From: Rubrivivax sp.
Lineage (GTDB): Bacteria > Pseudomonadota > Gammaproteobacteria > Burkholderiales > Burkholderiaceae
Assembly: GCA_004211235.1 (NCBI GenBank)
Contig: SEEY01000132.1
Location: 1 to 8,619 of the forward strand
Length of the DNA stretch: 8,619 bases
Direction of reading: 5' to 3'
Shown here: positions 1 through 7,889 of the stretch, in pieces
Position numbering within the stretch: the first letter of the stretch is position 1
How the letters are laid out: every line of letters begins with the position of its first letter
Translations under genes and position numbers: made by a program
Notes under the pieces: model-generated
Database searches by the model: none
Seen by the model: the letters and a program-made list of their open reading frames with translations, nothing else
What the model was told of the DNA's origin: nothing

Positions 1-346
1 GTTCGAACCAGCGCGTCGCGCCGGCGATCAGGATCAGCGCGCCGCAGACCAGGAAAGCGCCGACCGCCTCCGGCATCGACAGTCCGGATGTCGCCGCCAG
101 CAAGGCCGCACCCGGCGTGGACCAGGCGGTGAGGATCGGCTGCCGGGTCCACAGGGACAGGCCCAGGCTGGTCACGCCCATGCCCAGGCCCAGCGCCCAG
201 ATCCAGGAGCTGGTCTGCGCCGGGGTGGCGCCGAGCGCCTGCGTCGCCTGGAAGATCAGGGCCACCGAGCTGGTGAAGCCGACCAGGACCGCGACGAAGC
301 CGGCCACCAGCGCGGAAAGGGACAGGTCGTGCAGCCAGCGTGTCAT
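1..346 (-). CDS. benE: BenE-family (benzoate/H+ symporter-like) transporter, N-terminal part, cut by the window edge
   Basis: The reading frame opens with ATG at 346 and runs off the left edge after 115 residues; family members are usually close to 400 residues, so about 70% is missing. It starts MTRWLHDLSLSALVAGFVAV and contains VGFTSSVALIFQATQALGA, then WIWALGLGMG, and QPILTAWSTPGAALLA at about 69-84. These are the conserved opening segments of the BenE family of inner-membrane proton-coupled transporters. Hydrophobic stretches near 10-33, 47-65 and 92-112 are membrane segments. Benzoate uptake is the family's named role; with only the N-terminus and no benzoate-degradation genes visible, the substrate is not established. 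The gene lies 88 bp after kup on the same strand, with no T-tract terminator between them. There is no Shine-Dalgarno before the ATG; see the -10-like hexamer at 355-360. The family call is confident, the substrate is not. Confidence 0.85.
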   Translation of the reverse strand, partial: MTRWLHDLSLSALVAGFVAVLVGFTSSVALIFQATQALGATPAQTSSWIWALGLGMGVTSLGLSLWTRQPILTAWSTPGAALLAATSGLSMPEAVGAFLVCGALILIAGATRWFE

Positions 347-354
347 GGGCCGAC

Positions 355-360
355 AGCATA
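355..360 (-). promoter_or_regulatory. -10-like hexamer TATGCT, 8 nt before the benE start codon
   Basis: On the minus strand TATGCT is followed by exactly 8 nt and then the ATG of the BenE-like gene. A start of transcription at the usual distance from a -10 box would fall at or next to the ATG, giving a leaderless or nearly leaderless mRNA. No good -35 hexamer is visible 16-18 nt upstream, so this is only a candidate. The diguanylate cyclase gene has the same hexamer at the same spacing. Confidence 0.4.
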
Positions 361-434
361 ACGAGCGGACGCACCGGCCGCATCGTCCCGGCGGCGGACC
401 GTGCGCAGGCCAGCGCCTGGGCGCATCGATCCGG

Positions 435-2348
435 TCAGATCTCGACCTTGGACCCCAGCTCGACGATGCGGTTGGTCGGCAGATGCAGGAAGTCCGCCGC
501 CGCGGCCGCGTTGCGGTGCATGCTGGCGAACAGCTTCTCGCGCCACAGCGCCATGCCCGAGCCGATGGTCGGGATGATGATGTCGCGGCTGAGGAAGTAG
601 CTGGTCTCCATCTCCTCCAGCGCCACGCCGTGCTTCTTCAGCAACTCCAGTGCCTCGGGCACGTCGGGCTCGTTCTTGAAGCCGAAGTGCAGCGCCACCT
701 GCCAGCAGTTGTGCCCCAGCGCCTCCAGCTCGCAGCGCTTGTCCGGGCCGATCCACGGCACCTCGTGGTGCTTCACGGTGACGAAGACGTTCTCCTCGTG
801 CAGCACCTTGTTGTGCTTGAGGTTGTGCAGCAGCGCGTTGGGCGTGGAGCCCTTCTCGGCCGACAGGAACACCGCCGTGCCGGCCACCCGCGTGGGCGGG
901 TTGATGAAGACGGCCTCCAGGAAGGCCGGCAGCTCGATGGCGTCCTCCCGCAGCTTGTCGGACAGCAGCTTGCGGCCCTGCTTCCAGGTCAGCATCAGCG
1001 TGAAGACGCAGATGCCGATCAGCAGCGGGAACCAGCCGCCGTGCAGCAGCTTGAGCAGGTTGGAGGCCAGGAAGGTGACGTCGATGACGAAGAAGAGGCC
1101 CGTGGCGGCGATGCACAGCGCCAGCGGGTACTTCCAGCCGAAGCGGATGACGAAGAAGGTCATCACGGTGGTGATCGTCATGTCGATCGTCACGGCCACG
1201 CCGTAGGCGCCGGCCAGCTTGGTGGAGGAGCCGAAAAACACGACCGCGACGATGACCAGCGCGAACAGGCTCCAGTTGATGAAGGGCACGTAGATCTGGC
1301 CCGTGTCGCGCACGCTGGTGTGGACGATCCGCAGCCGCGGCATGATCCCGAGCTGCACGGCCTGCTTGGTGACGGAAAAGGCCGCCGTGATGAGGGCCTG
1401 CGACGCGACGATGGCCGCGGCGGTGGCGAGCAGGAACAGCGGGATCTCGGCCCAGGACGGCGCCAGCAGGAAGAAGGGGTTCTTCACGCCGCTCGGATCG
1501 TTCAGCAACATGGCACCCTGGCCGAAGTAGTTGATGACCAGCGCCGGCATGACGATGCCGTACCAGGCAATGCGGATGGGCTTCTTGCCGAAGTGGCCGA
1601 GGTCGGCATAGAGCGCCTCGCCGCCGGTGACGACGAGCACGACCGCGCCCAGCGCGACGAACGCGACCCAGCGGTACTCCAGGCAGAAGCGCGCCGCATG
1701 CAGGGGGTTGATGGCCGCCAGCACGCGCGGGTTCTCGACGATGTGCGGCAGGCCCAGCAGCACCAGGCTGGCGAACCAGGCCAGCATCACCGGCCCGAAG
1801 GCCTTGCCGATGCCGCTGGTGCCGAAGCGCTGCACCGAGAACAGCCCCACCATGACGATGAGCGTGATCGGCAGGATGGCGTCGTGCAGGTGCGGCTCAT
1901 AGACGTCGATGCCCTCGACCGCGCCGAGCACGGTCATGGCCGGCGTGATGACCGCATCGCCGAAGAAGATGGCCGTGCCGAACAGGCCCACCAGCAGCAG
2001 CGCGCGGCGCAGCCTGGGCTTGTCGTTCACCGCATTGGTGGCCAGGGCCAGCATCGCGATCAAGCCGCCCTCGCCGTTGTTGTCGGCGCGCAGGATCAAC
2101 AGCACGTACTTGATCGAGACGACGATGGTGAGCGTCCAGAACAGCAGCGAGAGCACGCCGAGGATGTTGTCCGGCGTCGTGGCCACATGGCCACCGTGGA
2201 AGACTTCCTTCAGTGCGTAGAGGGGGCTGGTACCGATGTCGCCGTAGACGACCCCCAGGGCACCGAGGGTGAGACCCGCCATGGCCGAAGGGCTGCGAGC
2301 CGCGTGGGAAGAACTCACTTCGCGAGGGCCACCGGCTTGGGGCGGCAT
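435..2348 (-). CDS. kup: Kup-type low-affinity potassium transporter
   Basis: This 637-residue protein is a member of the KUP/HAK/KT potassium uptake family, which imports K+ with protons across the inner membrane. Hallmarks seen are [17 protein letters not shown] at 32-48, RADNNGEGG at 87-95, [19 protein letters not shown] at 128-146 and [14 protein letters not shown] at 241-254. About twelve hydrophobic segments between roughly 24 and 457 are followed by a soluble cytoplasmic C-terminal domain (about 458-637) that ends [12 protein letters not shown], typical of bacterial Kup. Length is close to the 622 residues of E. coli Kup. The start is uncertain: the ATG at 2348 lacks a Shine-Dalgarno, and a GTG at 2318 (Val11) would give 627 residues, nearer to E. 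coli. The gene follows gshA on the same strand after a 280-bp gap rich in inverted repeats, so it probably has its own promoter, which I could not place convincingly. Function and family are secure. Confidence 0.96.
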   Translation of the reverse strand: MPPQAGGPREVSSSHAARSPSAMAGLTLGALGVVYGDIGTSPLYALKEVFHGGHVATTPDNILGVLSLLFWTLTIVVSIKYVLLILRADNNGEGGLIAMLALATNAVNDKPRLRRALLLVGLFGTAIFFGDAVITPAMTVLGAVEGIDVYEPHLHDAILPITLIVMVGLFSVQRFGTSGIGKAFGPVMLAWFASLVLLGLPHIVENPRVLAAINPLHAARFCLEYRWVAFVALGAVVLVVTGGEALYADLGHFGKKPIRIAWYGIVMPALVINYFGQGAMLLNDPSGVKNPFFLLAPSWAEIPLFLLATAAAIVASQALITAAFSVTKQAVQLGIMPRLRIVHTSVRDTGQIYVPFINWSLFALVIVAVVFFGSSTKLAGAYGVAVTIDMTITTVMTFFVIRFGWKYPLALCIAATGLFFVIDVTFLASNLLKLLHGGWFPLLIGICVFTLMLTWKQGRKLLSDKLREDAIELPAFLEAVFINPPTRVAGTAVFLSAEKGSTPNALLHNLKHNKVLHEENVFVTVKHHEVPWIGPDKRCELEALGHNCWQVALHFGFKNEPDVPEALELLKKHGVALEEMETSYFLSRDIIIPTIGSGMALWREKLFASMHRNAAAAADFLHLPTNRIVELGSKVEI

Positions 2349-2475
2349 TTGTTCGAAAGACGGGATTCTGCGCCCGGTTCTTGCGTTTTGTGCAGCGCAG
2401 CAAACGCGCGACTTCGCGGCTTGACGCCAGCGCTCGCGCAGCGTATTCGCAGCCGCGCAGCCGGCTGCTCATCCA

Positions 2476-2518
2476 GCAACCGCCACGGAACTCGCTTTGC
2501 CAGGCCACTGGCGGTTGC
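2476..2518. repeat. 10-bp perfect inverted repeat in the kup upstream region
   Basis: GCAACCGCCA at 2476-2485 is the exact reverse complement of TGGCGGTTGC at 2509-2518, with 23 nt between. It lies about 130-170 nt before the kup start codon. It could be a regulator dyad or a stem in a long kup leader; the sequence matches no operator I can name. The rest of 2349-2541 shows no gene and no convincing promoter or ribosome binding site for kup. Confidence 0.5.
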
Positions 2519-2541
2519 CAAGGCCAGAGGCCATGTGCTTC

Positions 2542-2580
2542 ACCGGACATAAACAGTCCTCAGGACTGTTTGTGTCCGGT
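2542..2580. repeat. 39-bp near-perfect palindrome downstream of gshA
   Basis: Two 19-nt arms flank a single central base (C2561). The arms match at 18 of 19 positions; the only mismatch is T2550 against G2572. In a plus-strand RNA that pair would be a U-G wobble, so the whole stem could pair; in the minus-strand (gshA-direction) RNA it is an A-C mismatch. The core is AAACAGTCCT / AGGACTGTTT. It abuts the G/C hairpin element at 2581-2624. There is no T-tract, so it is not a classical terminator. It looks like an interspersed palindromic repeat that may also stop or protect the gshA transcript. Confidence 0.7.
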
Positions 2581-2624
2581 CTCAGCCCCCTCGAAGGGGG
2601 CGCGCGATGCGCGTGGGGGGTGAG
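2581..2624. repeat. Three-arm G/C-rich palindromic element directly after gshA
   Basis: This 44-bp stretch folds as nested stems: CCCCCT/AGGGGG around a CGA loop (2586-2600), CGCGC/GCGCG around GAT (2601-2613), and an outer stem of CTCA plus CCCCC (2581-2590) with GGGGG plus TGAG (2615-2624) interrupted by one G-G mismatch. The inner CCCCC can pair with either G-run, so two exclusive folds exist. It starts 4 nt past the gshA stop codon (TGA, 2631-2629). The design resembles REP-like intergenic repeats of GC-rich bacteria. It probably ends or stabilises the gshA mRNA, although it lacks a T-tract. Confidence 0.6.
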
Positions 2625-2628
2625 GCGT

Positions 2629-3894
2629 TCAGGCGGCTTCCGCTTCGGCCTGCGGGTCGGTGGCTTCGAGCTCGTAGCTGGCCGCGAGCATCGCCAGCCG
2701 GCCGATGACGCCGTACATGTAGAAGCGGTTGGGCGCGCTGACGCCCGGCTTTTCGCCGGGGCGCGGCAGGTTCAGCGACTCGGCGAAGGCCAGCGGCACA
2801 TAGCTGGCACCGGGGGCGTTGAGGTTCTCGTCGATGCCGCGGTGGGCATGCACGCGGTAGAAACCGCCGACCACGTAGCGGTCCATCATGTAGACGACCG
2901 GCTCGGCGACGGCCTCGTGCACGCGCTCATGCGTCGGCACGCCCTCCTGGACGAGCAGCTCCTGGCCCAGGCTCTCGGGCAGGCCTGCGGCCAGCGCCTC
3001 GATGTCCTTGGCGTCGCGCACCGTCAGCACCGCACGGTTGCCGCTGCCCACGTCGCTCTTGATGACGACGAAGGGCTTCTCGTTGATGCCGTATTCCTTG
3101 TACTTGCGACGCACCTTGGTCAGCTGGGCGTCGGCGGCCGTCTGCAACGCGTCCAGCCCCTTCTTGCCTTGCAGATCGACGCTCTGGAACATCGGCGTGA
3201 CCAGCCACGGGTCCATGCCCAGCAGCTTGCCAAAGCGCTTGGCCACTTCCTCATAGGCGCGGAAATGCTGACTCTTGCGCCGCACGCTCCAGCCGGCATG
3301 CAGCGGCGGCAGCAGGTATTGCTCGTGCAGGCCCATCAACTGGGGCGGCGTGCCGTTGGCCAGGTCGCTGTTGAGCAGGATGGTGCACGGGTCGAAGCCC
3401 TTGAGCATCAGCCGGCCGCGCTTGCGCACCAGCGGCTCGATGACGATGCCGCCCCCACCCACGAGCTTGAGCTCGGTGGGCTCGGTGATGGTGGTGTCCA
3501 GCGTGCCGAAGCGCACGTTCAGCCCGGCCTGCGTGAAGATGCGCGCCAGTGTCGCGAGATGGTCGAGGTAGAAGCTGCAGCGCGCGCCGGTCTCGGGGAT
3601 GACGAGCAGGTTGCGCGCCTCGGGGCAGATCTTCTCGATGGCCGCCATGGCCGCCTGCACGGCCTGGGGCAGCATCTGCGGCGTCAGGTGGTTGAAGCCG
3701 CTCGGGAACAGGTTGGTGTCGACCGGCGCCAGCTTGAAGCCGGCGTTGCGCAGGTCTACCGACGCGTAGAAGGTCGGCGTGTGCTCCATCCATTCCAGCC
3801 GGAACCAGCGCTCCGTGGCGGGCATGGATTCCAGGATGCGGGCCTCGAGCTCGTTGATGGGGCCGTTCAGGGCGGTGATCAGATGCGGAACCAT
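2629..3894 (-). CDS. gshA: Glutamate-cysteine ligase, proteobacterial GshA type
   Basis: This 421-residue cytoplasmic enzyme makes gamma-glutamylcysteine from glutamate, cysteine and ATP, the first step of glutathione synthesis. It belongs to the GshA family of beta- and acidophilic gammaproteobacteria, which is distinct from the E. coli enzyme. Recognisable segments are WFRLEWMEHTPTFYASVDLR at 30-49, GFKLAPVDTNLFPSGFNHL at 52-70, VIPETGARCSFYLDHLATLA at 98-117, VGGGGIVIEPLVRKRGRLML at 145-164 and AVAEPVVYMMDRYVVGGFYR at 328-347, then GIDENLNAPG at 353-362. The stretch after KPFVVIK (273-279) reads SDVGSGNRAVL, which differs from the family's usual ADAGTYGMGIM as I remember it. The ATG at 3894 gives the family's usual MVPHLI opening, but no Shine-Dalgarno precedes it. 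The cyclase gene ends 53 bp upstream on the same strand. No gshB is seen in the window. Confidence 0.92.
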   Translation of the reverse strand: MVPHLITALNGPINELEARILESMPATERWFRLEWMEHTPTFYASVDLRNAGFKLAPVDTNLFPSGFNHLTPQMLPQAVQAAMAAIEKICPEARNLLVIPETGARCSFYLDHLATLARIFTQAGLNVRFGTLDTTITEPTELKLVGGGGIVIEPLVRKRGRLMLKGFDPCTILLNSDLANGTPPQLMGLHEQYLLPPLHAGWSVRRKSQHFRAYEEVAKRFGKLLGMDPWLVTPMFQSVDLQGKKGLDALQTAADAQLTKVRRKYKEYGINEKPFVVIKSDVGSGNRAVLTVRDAKDIEALAAGLPESLGQELLVQEGVPTHERVHEAVAEPVVYMMDRYVVGGFYRVHAHRGIDENLNAPGASYVPLAFAESLNLPRPGEKPGVSAPNRFYMYGVIGRLAMLAASYELEATDPQAEAEAA

Positions 3895-3947
3895 GGCCGA
3901 ATGATGTCAGATGCAACGGTCGGTCGACGTTGGGGCGGCCCGCCGGA

Positions 3948-5072
3948 TCACAAGACGCCGTCCGCGCAGCAGGTGCGACCCCGCCCGGCATGCTTGGCGC
4001 GGTAGAGCTGGTCGTCGGCCCGCTGGATGGCGGCGGCCAGCGTCTCGCCGGGCAGCACGCGCACCGCACCGGCGCTGAAGTCCACGACGAAACCCAGGCT
4101 GGCCTCGCAGCGCCGCCGCAGCGCCTGGTGCAGGCGCCCATCGAGCCGGCCGAAGGCCTCGGCGTCGCACTGGCGCAGCAGCAGACAGAACTCCTCGCCG
4201 CCATAGCGGCCGACCAGGTCGCTGGCACGCAGCTCCCCGCGCAACACCTCGCCGGTGAGCTTGAGCGCCTCGTCGCCGACGGGGTGGCCCCGTTCGTCGT
4301 TGATGCGCTTGAAGTGGTCGAGGTCCAGCATCAGCAGCACCGCCGCCTGGTCAGCCGCACCGAGCGCCCGGGCGGCGCGCTGCATCCACTCGCGCCGGTT
4401 GAGCAGGCCGGTCAGCGGGTCCAGCGAGGCCAGGCGCACCAGCGCCTGTTCGGCGGCGTCGCGGTGAGCGAGCAGGAAGGCCATGGTGCCCAGCACGAGG
4501 CTGGCGTTGAGCAGCATCAGGTGCGCGATGTTGAGCGGATGCGGCACCAGGAAGCGCGGGTACACCTCAGGCCAGGCCAGCACCAGCACGCCGCGGGCGA
4601 ACGCGCTGCTCACGTTCGCCAGGGCCGCGACACCGCAGAGCCAGCGCCAGCGCACCCGGCCCGCCCCGGCCAGCAACAGCCAGCTCGCCCAGCCGATCTG
4701 CAGCCCGATGGTGAGGTTGGTGAGCCCCGTCGTCTGCTTCAGGTTCGGAAAGAGGAACACATGCACCACGCCCAGGATCACCGGCGGCAGCCACAGCCCG
4801 CGCATCGGCACGCGCAGGCTCAGGAAGCGCGCCGCGGCCAGCACCATCGCCGAGGCCGAGGCGCTCAGAGCCATGACGCCCAGCGTCGCCAGCGGCAGGG
4901 GCCAGATCAGGGTGGCGCCGATGAGCAGTCCGAAACCCGCAGCCTGGCCCAGCAGCATCATCTGCCAGGCCTGCAAACCGCCCCGCGCCAGGACGCCGAC
5001 GCTGACGGCCAGGGCCACGAGCATCAGCAGCGCGTTGACCAGCACCGTGGCCAGCAGGGTGATCACATCCAT
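3948..5072 (-). CDS. Membrane-bound diguanylate cyclase (GGDEF domain)
   Basis: From the ATG at 5072 this is a 374-residue protein that condenses two GTP into cyclic di-GMP. The first 200 residues hold about six or seven hydrophobic segments (for example 4-28, 39-58, 62-83, 94-108, 121-138, 183-202), an unclassified membrane sensor region. The GGDEF domain covers about 213-370 and is intact: LDPLTGLLNRR at 217-227, metal-binding Asp250, base-contacting Asn258 and Asp267, and GGEEF at 291-295. The product-inhibition site RxxD is present as RASD at 282-285. No EAL or HD-GYP domain follows, so it is predicted to synthesise only. A GTG at 5102 would add ten residues, but it would place the -10-like TATGCT (5081-5086) inside the gene. 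The terminator of amtB ends just upstream, so this gene is a separate unit. What the membrane part senses cannot be read from the sequence. Confidence 0.9.
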   Translation of the reverse strand: MDVITLLATVLVNALLMLVALAVSVGVLARGGLQAWQMMLLGQAAGFGLLIGATLIWPLPLATLGVMALSASASAMVLAAARFLSLRVPMRGLWLPPVILGVVHVFLFPNLKQTTGLTNLTIGLQIGWASWLLLAGAGRVRWRWLCGVAALANVSSAFARGVLVLAWPEVYPRFLVPHPLNIAHLMLLNASLVLGTMAFLLAHRDAAEQALVRLASLDPLTGLLNRREWMQRAARALGAADQAAVLLMLDLDHFKRINDERGHPVGDEALKLTGEVLRGELRASDLVGRYGGEEFCLLLRQCDAEAFGRLDGRLHQALRRRCEASLGFVVDFSAGAVRVLPGETLAAAIQRADDQLYRAKHAGRGRTCCADGVL

Positions 5073-5080
5073 GGCGAGCC

Positions 5081-5086
5081 AGCATA
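5081..5086 (-). promoter_or_regulatory. -10-like hexamer TATGCT, 8 nt before the cyclase ATG
   Basis: On the minus strand TATGCT is followed by 8 nt and the ATG at 5072. A weak -35 (TTCGTC at 5109-5104, 17-nt spacer) overlaps the T-tract of the amtB terminator. Transcription would begin at or next to the ATG, which fits the lack of a Shine-Dalgarno. This also argues for the ATG over the GTG at 5102. Confidence 0.45.
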
Positions 5087-5107
5087 GCCGCGGGTCGGGC
5101 ACGGACG

Positions 5108-5135
5108 AAAAAAAGCCGCCCGGTTCCGGCGGCTT
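5108..5135 (-). terminator. Rho-independent terminator of the torF-glnK-amtB operon
   Basis: Read on the minus strand, GCCGCC (5133-5128), a 7-nt loop and GGCGGC (5120-5115) form a 6-bp G/C stem followed by seven T (5114-5108). Flanking A-T pairs lengthen the stem by two. It lies about 55 bp beyond the amtB stop codon and just before the cyclase promoter candidate. Confidence 0.9.
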
Positions 5136-5153
5136 GATGCGGCTGTGCGTGAA

Positions 5154-5180
5154 AGAGGTCCGGCATCGCGCCGGACCTTT
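5154..5180 (-). terminator. First hairpin of a tandem terminator after amtB
   Basis: AGGTCCGGC (5156-5164) and GCCGGACCT (5170-5178) form a perfect 9-bp stem around a 5-nt loop; a G-T and an A-T pair extend it to 5154-5180. It begins about 10 nt after the amtB stop codon. Only a short CTTTC follows on the minus strand, so it may protect the 3' end while the second hairpin terminates. Confidence 0.65.
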
Positions 5181-5189
5181 CAGCTCAGA

Positions 5190-6713
5190 TCACTTGTGGT
5201 ACGCGGTCTCGCCGTGTGCCGAGATGTCCAGGCCTTCGCGCTCTTCCTCTTCGGTGACGCGCAGGCCGATGGTCAGGTCGACCAGCTTGTAGGCGACGAT
5301 GGAGACGACGCCCGACCAGACGATGGTGACCAGCACGGCCTTGGTCTGGATCCAGACCTGGCCAGCGATGGAGTAGGCATCCGGTGCCACCATCGAGGCG
5401 GTGACCCAGTCGCCGACAGCGCTCGGGCCGCCGAGGCTCGGGCTGTTGAACACGCCGGTCAGGATGGCACCGACGATGCCGCCGACGCCGTGGACGCCGA
5501 AGACGTCCAGCGAGTCGTCAGCGCCCAGCACCTTCTTCAGGCCCGACACACCCCACAGGCAGGCGAAGCCGGCGACGATGCCGATGACCAGCGCACCGCC
5601 GATGCCGACGTTGCCGGCGGCCGGCGTGATGGCGACCAGACCCGCGACGGCACCCGAGGCGGCACCCAGCATCGAGGCCTTGCCCTTCAGCAGCGCTTCA
5701 CCCACCGACCAGGCCAGCACGGCAGCAGCCGTGGCAGCGAAGGTGTTGATGAAGGCCAGCGCGGCGAAGCCGTTGGCTTCCAGCGCGGAGCCGGCGTTGA
5801 AGCCGAACCAGCCGACCCACAGCAGCGAGGCACCAACCATGGTCAGCGTCAGGCTGTGCGGCGTGAAGGCTTCCTTGCCGTAGCCGACGCGCTTGCCGAC
5901 CATGAAGGCGCCCACCAGGCCGGCGACCGCGGCATTGATGTGCACCACCGTGCCGCCGGCGAAGTCCAGCGCGCCCCATTGCCAGATCATGCCGGCCTTG
6001 GCATTGGTCTCGTCAACCACTGCAGCAGCCGTGTAGGCATCCGGGCCCGCCCAGAACCAGACCATGTGGGCGATCGGCAGATAGCTGAACGTGAACCACA
6101 GCACCAGGAAGGCGAGCGCGGCGGAGAACTTGATGCGCTCGGCGAAGGCGCCGACGATCAGGCAGCCCGTGATGCCGGCGAACGTGGCCTGGAAGGCGGC
6201 GAACACGATCTCGTACATGGGCACACCCTTGGAGAAGGTGGCGCCCAGTGCGAAGGTGCCGGCGACGTTGTCCCAGATGCCCTTCATGAACAGCCGGTCC
6301 GTGCCGCCGATGAACTTGTTGCCCTCGGTGAACGCGAAGCTGTAGCCGTACAGGAACCACAGCACGACGATCAACGAGAAGCCGACCATCACCTGCATCA
6401 GCACCGACAGCATGTTCTTGCTGCGCACGAGGCCGCCGTAGAACAGCGCCAGGCCGGGCACGGTCATCAGGATGACGAGCAGCGTGGACAGCAGCATCCA
6501 CGAGGTGTCGCCCTTGTTGGGCACGGGAGCGGGGGCGGCGGCGGCAGAAGCCGCGTCGGCCGGGGCCGCTGCGGCGGGTGCCGAAGCAGCGTCGGCCGCG
6601 GGAGCCGCCGTGGCAGTGGCGGTGGCGGCAGGCGCCGAAGCCGCATCCTGAGCCCAGGCGGCTGGCGCCAGCAGGCCGGCGGCAAGCGCGAGGCCGGCAA
6701 GGAGTTTCTTCAT
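5190..6713 (-). CDS. amtB: AmtB ammonium transporter with signal peptide and Ala/Pro-rich N-terminal linker
   Basis: This 507-residue inner-membrane protein is an Amt/Rh-family ammonium channel. The start at 6713 is supported by GGAGA 8 nt upstream. MKKLLAGLALAAGLLAPAAW opens a signal peptide, probably cut after AWA (21). Residues 22-66 form a low-complexity linker with three DAASA repeats, absent from E. coli AmtB. The channel follows: FYGGLVRSKN at 91-100, the Phe pair F174/F178, Trp219, Asp250, the pore twin histidines His258 (GGTVVHINA) and His408 (FGVHGVGG), and F305/S309 in GWFGFNAGSA. Spacing of these residues matches E. coli, except for about 19 extra residues between Trp219 and Asp250. 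The C-terminal tail, DLTIGLRVTEEEEREGLD from 479, is the conserved cytoplasmic region that GlnK contacts. It lies 37 bp after glnK, in one operon. A longer frame to 6830 exists but overlaps glnK and lacks support. Confidence 0.96.
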   Translation of the reverse strand: MKKLLAGLALAAGLLAPAAWAQDAASAPAATATATAAPAADAASAPAAAAPADAASAAAAPAPVPNKGDTSWMLLSTLLVILMTVPGLALFYGGLVRSKNMLSVLMQVMVGFSLIVVLWFLYGYSFAFTEGNKFIGGTDRLFMKGIWDNVAGTFALGATFSKGVPMYEIVFAAFQATFAGITGCLIVGAFAERIKFSAALAFLVLWFTFSYLPIAHMVWFWAGPDAYTAAAVVDETNAKAGMIWQWGALDFAGGTVVHINAAVAGLVGAFMVGKRVGYGKEAFTPHSLTLTMVGASLLWVGWFGFNAGSALEANGFAALAFINTFAATAAAVLAWSVGEALLKGKASMLGAASGAVAGLVAITPAAGNVGIGGALVIGIVAGFACLWGVSGLKKVLGADDSLDVFGVHGVGGIVGAILTGVFNSPSLGGPSAVGDWVTASMVAPDAYSIAGQVWIQTKAVLVTIVWSGVVSIVAYKLVDLTIGLRVTEEEEREGLDISAHGETAYHK

Positions 6714-6721
6714 TTGAGGTT

Positions 6722-6726
6722 TCTCC
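6722..6726 (-). promoter_or_regulatory. Ribosome binding site that sets the amtB start
   Basis: GGAGA on the minus strand stands 8 nt before the ATG at 6713. It selects the start that gives a clean signal peptide and rules out the 39-residue extension overlapping glnK. Confidence 0.8.
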
Positions 6727-6750
6727 AAACGGTTGTTATGAACGCGCGCG

Positions 6751-7840
<1,090 letters not shown>

Positions 7841-7847
7841 GGCGGGA

Positions 7848-7853
7848 TCTCCT
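7848..7853 (-). promoter_or_regulatory. Ribosome binding site that sets the torF-family gene start
   Basis: AGGAGA on the minus strand, 7 nt before the ATG at 7840. It fixes the start at the signal peptide rather than at upstream in-frame codons. Confidence 0.85.
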
Positions 7854-7889
7854 GTTGGAAGAATGAGGGGACGACAGTCCGGCGATTCA

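Noticed and set aside
347..434. Terminator between kup and benE
   Set aside because: Only 4-5 bp G/C stems with no T-tract are present, so no intrinsic terminator can be supported.
117..2552. 811-codon plus-strand open frame antisense to kup and benE
   Set aside because: Its translation is rich in Arg, His, Gln, Asp and Gly with no recognisable domain, and kup in the opposite strand is unmistakable. Long antisense frames are expected in GC-rich DNA with strong third-position bias.
3914..3932. CAACG/CGTTG inverted repeat in the cyclase-gshA gap
   Set aside because: Only 5 bp per arm, with no T-tract or known operator; likely chance.
2497..4005. 502-codon plus-strand open frame antisense to gshA
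   Set aside because: Same low-complexity antisense composition; gshA on the minus strand explains the region, and the frame runs through the palindromic intergenic element.
3930..5087. 385-codon plus-strand open frame antisense to the cyclase
   Set aside because: Gln/His/Arg-rich shadow of the GGDEF gene with no domain or ribosome binding site.
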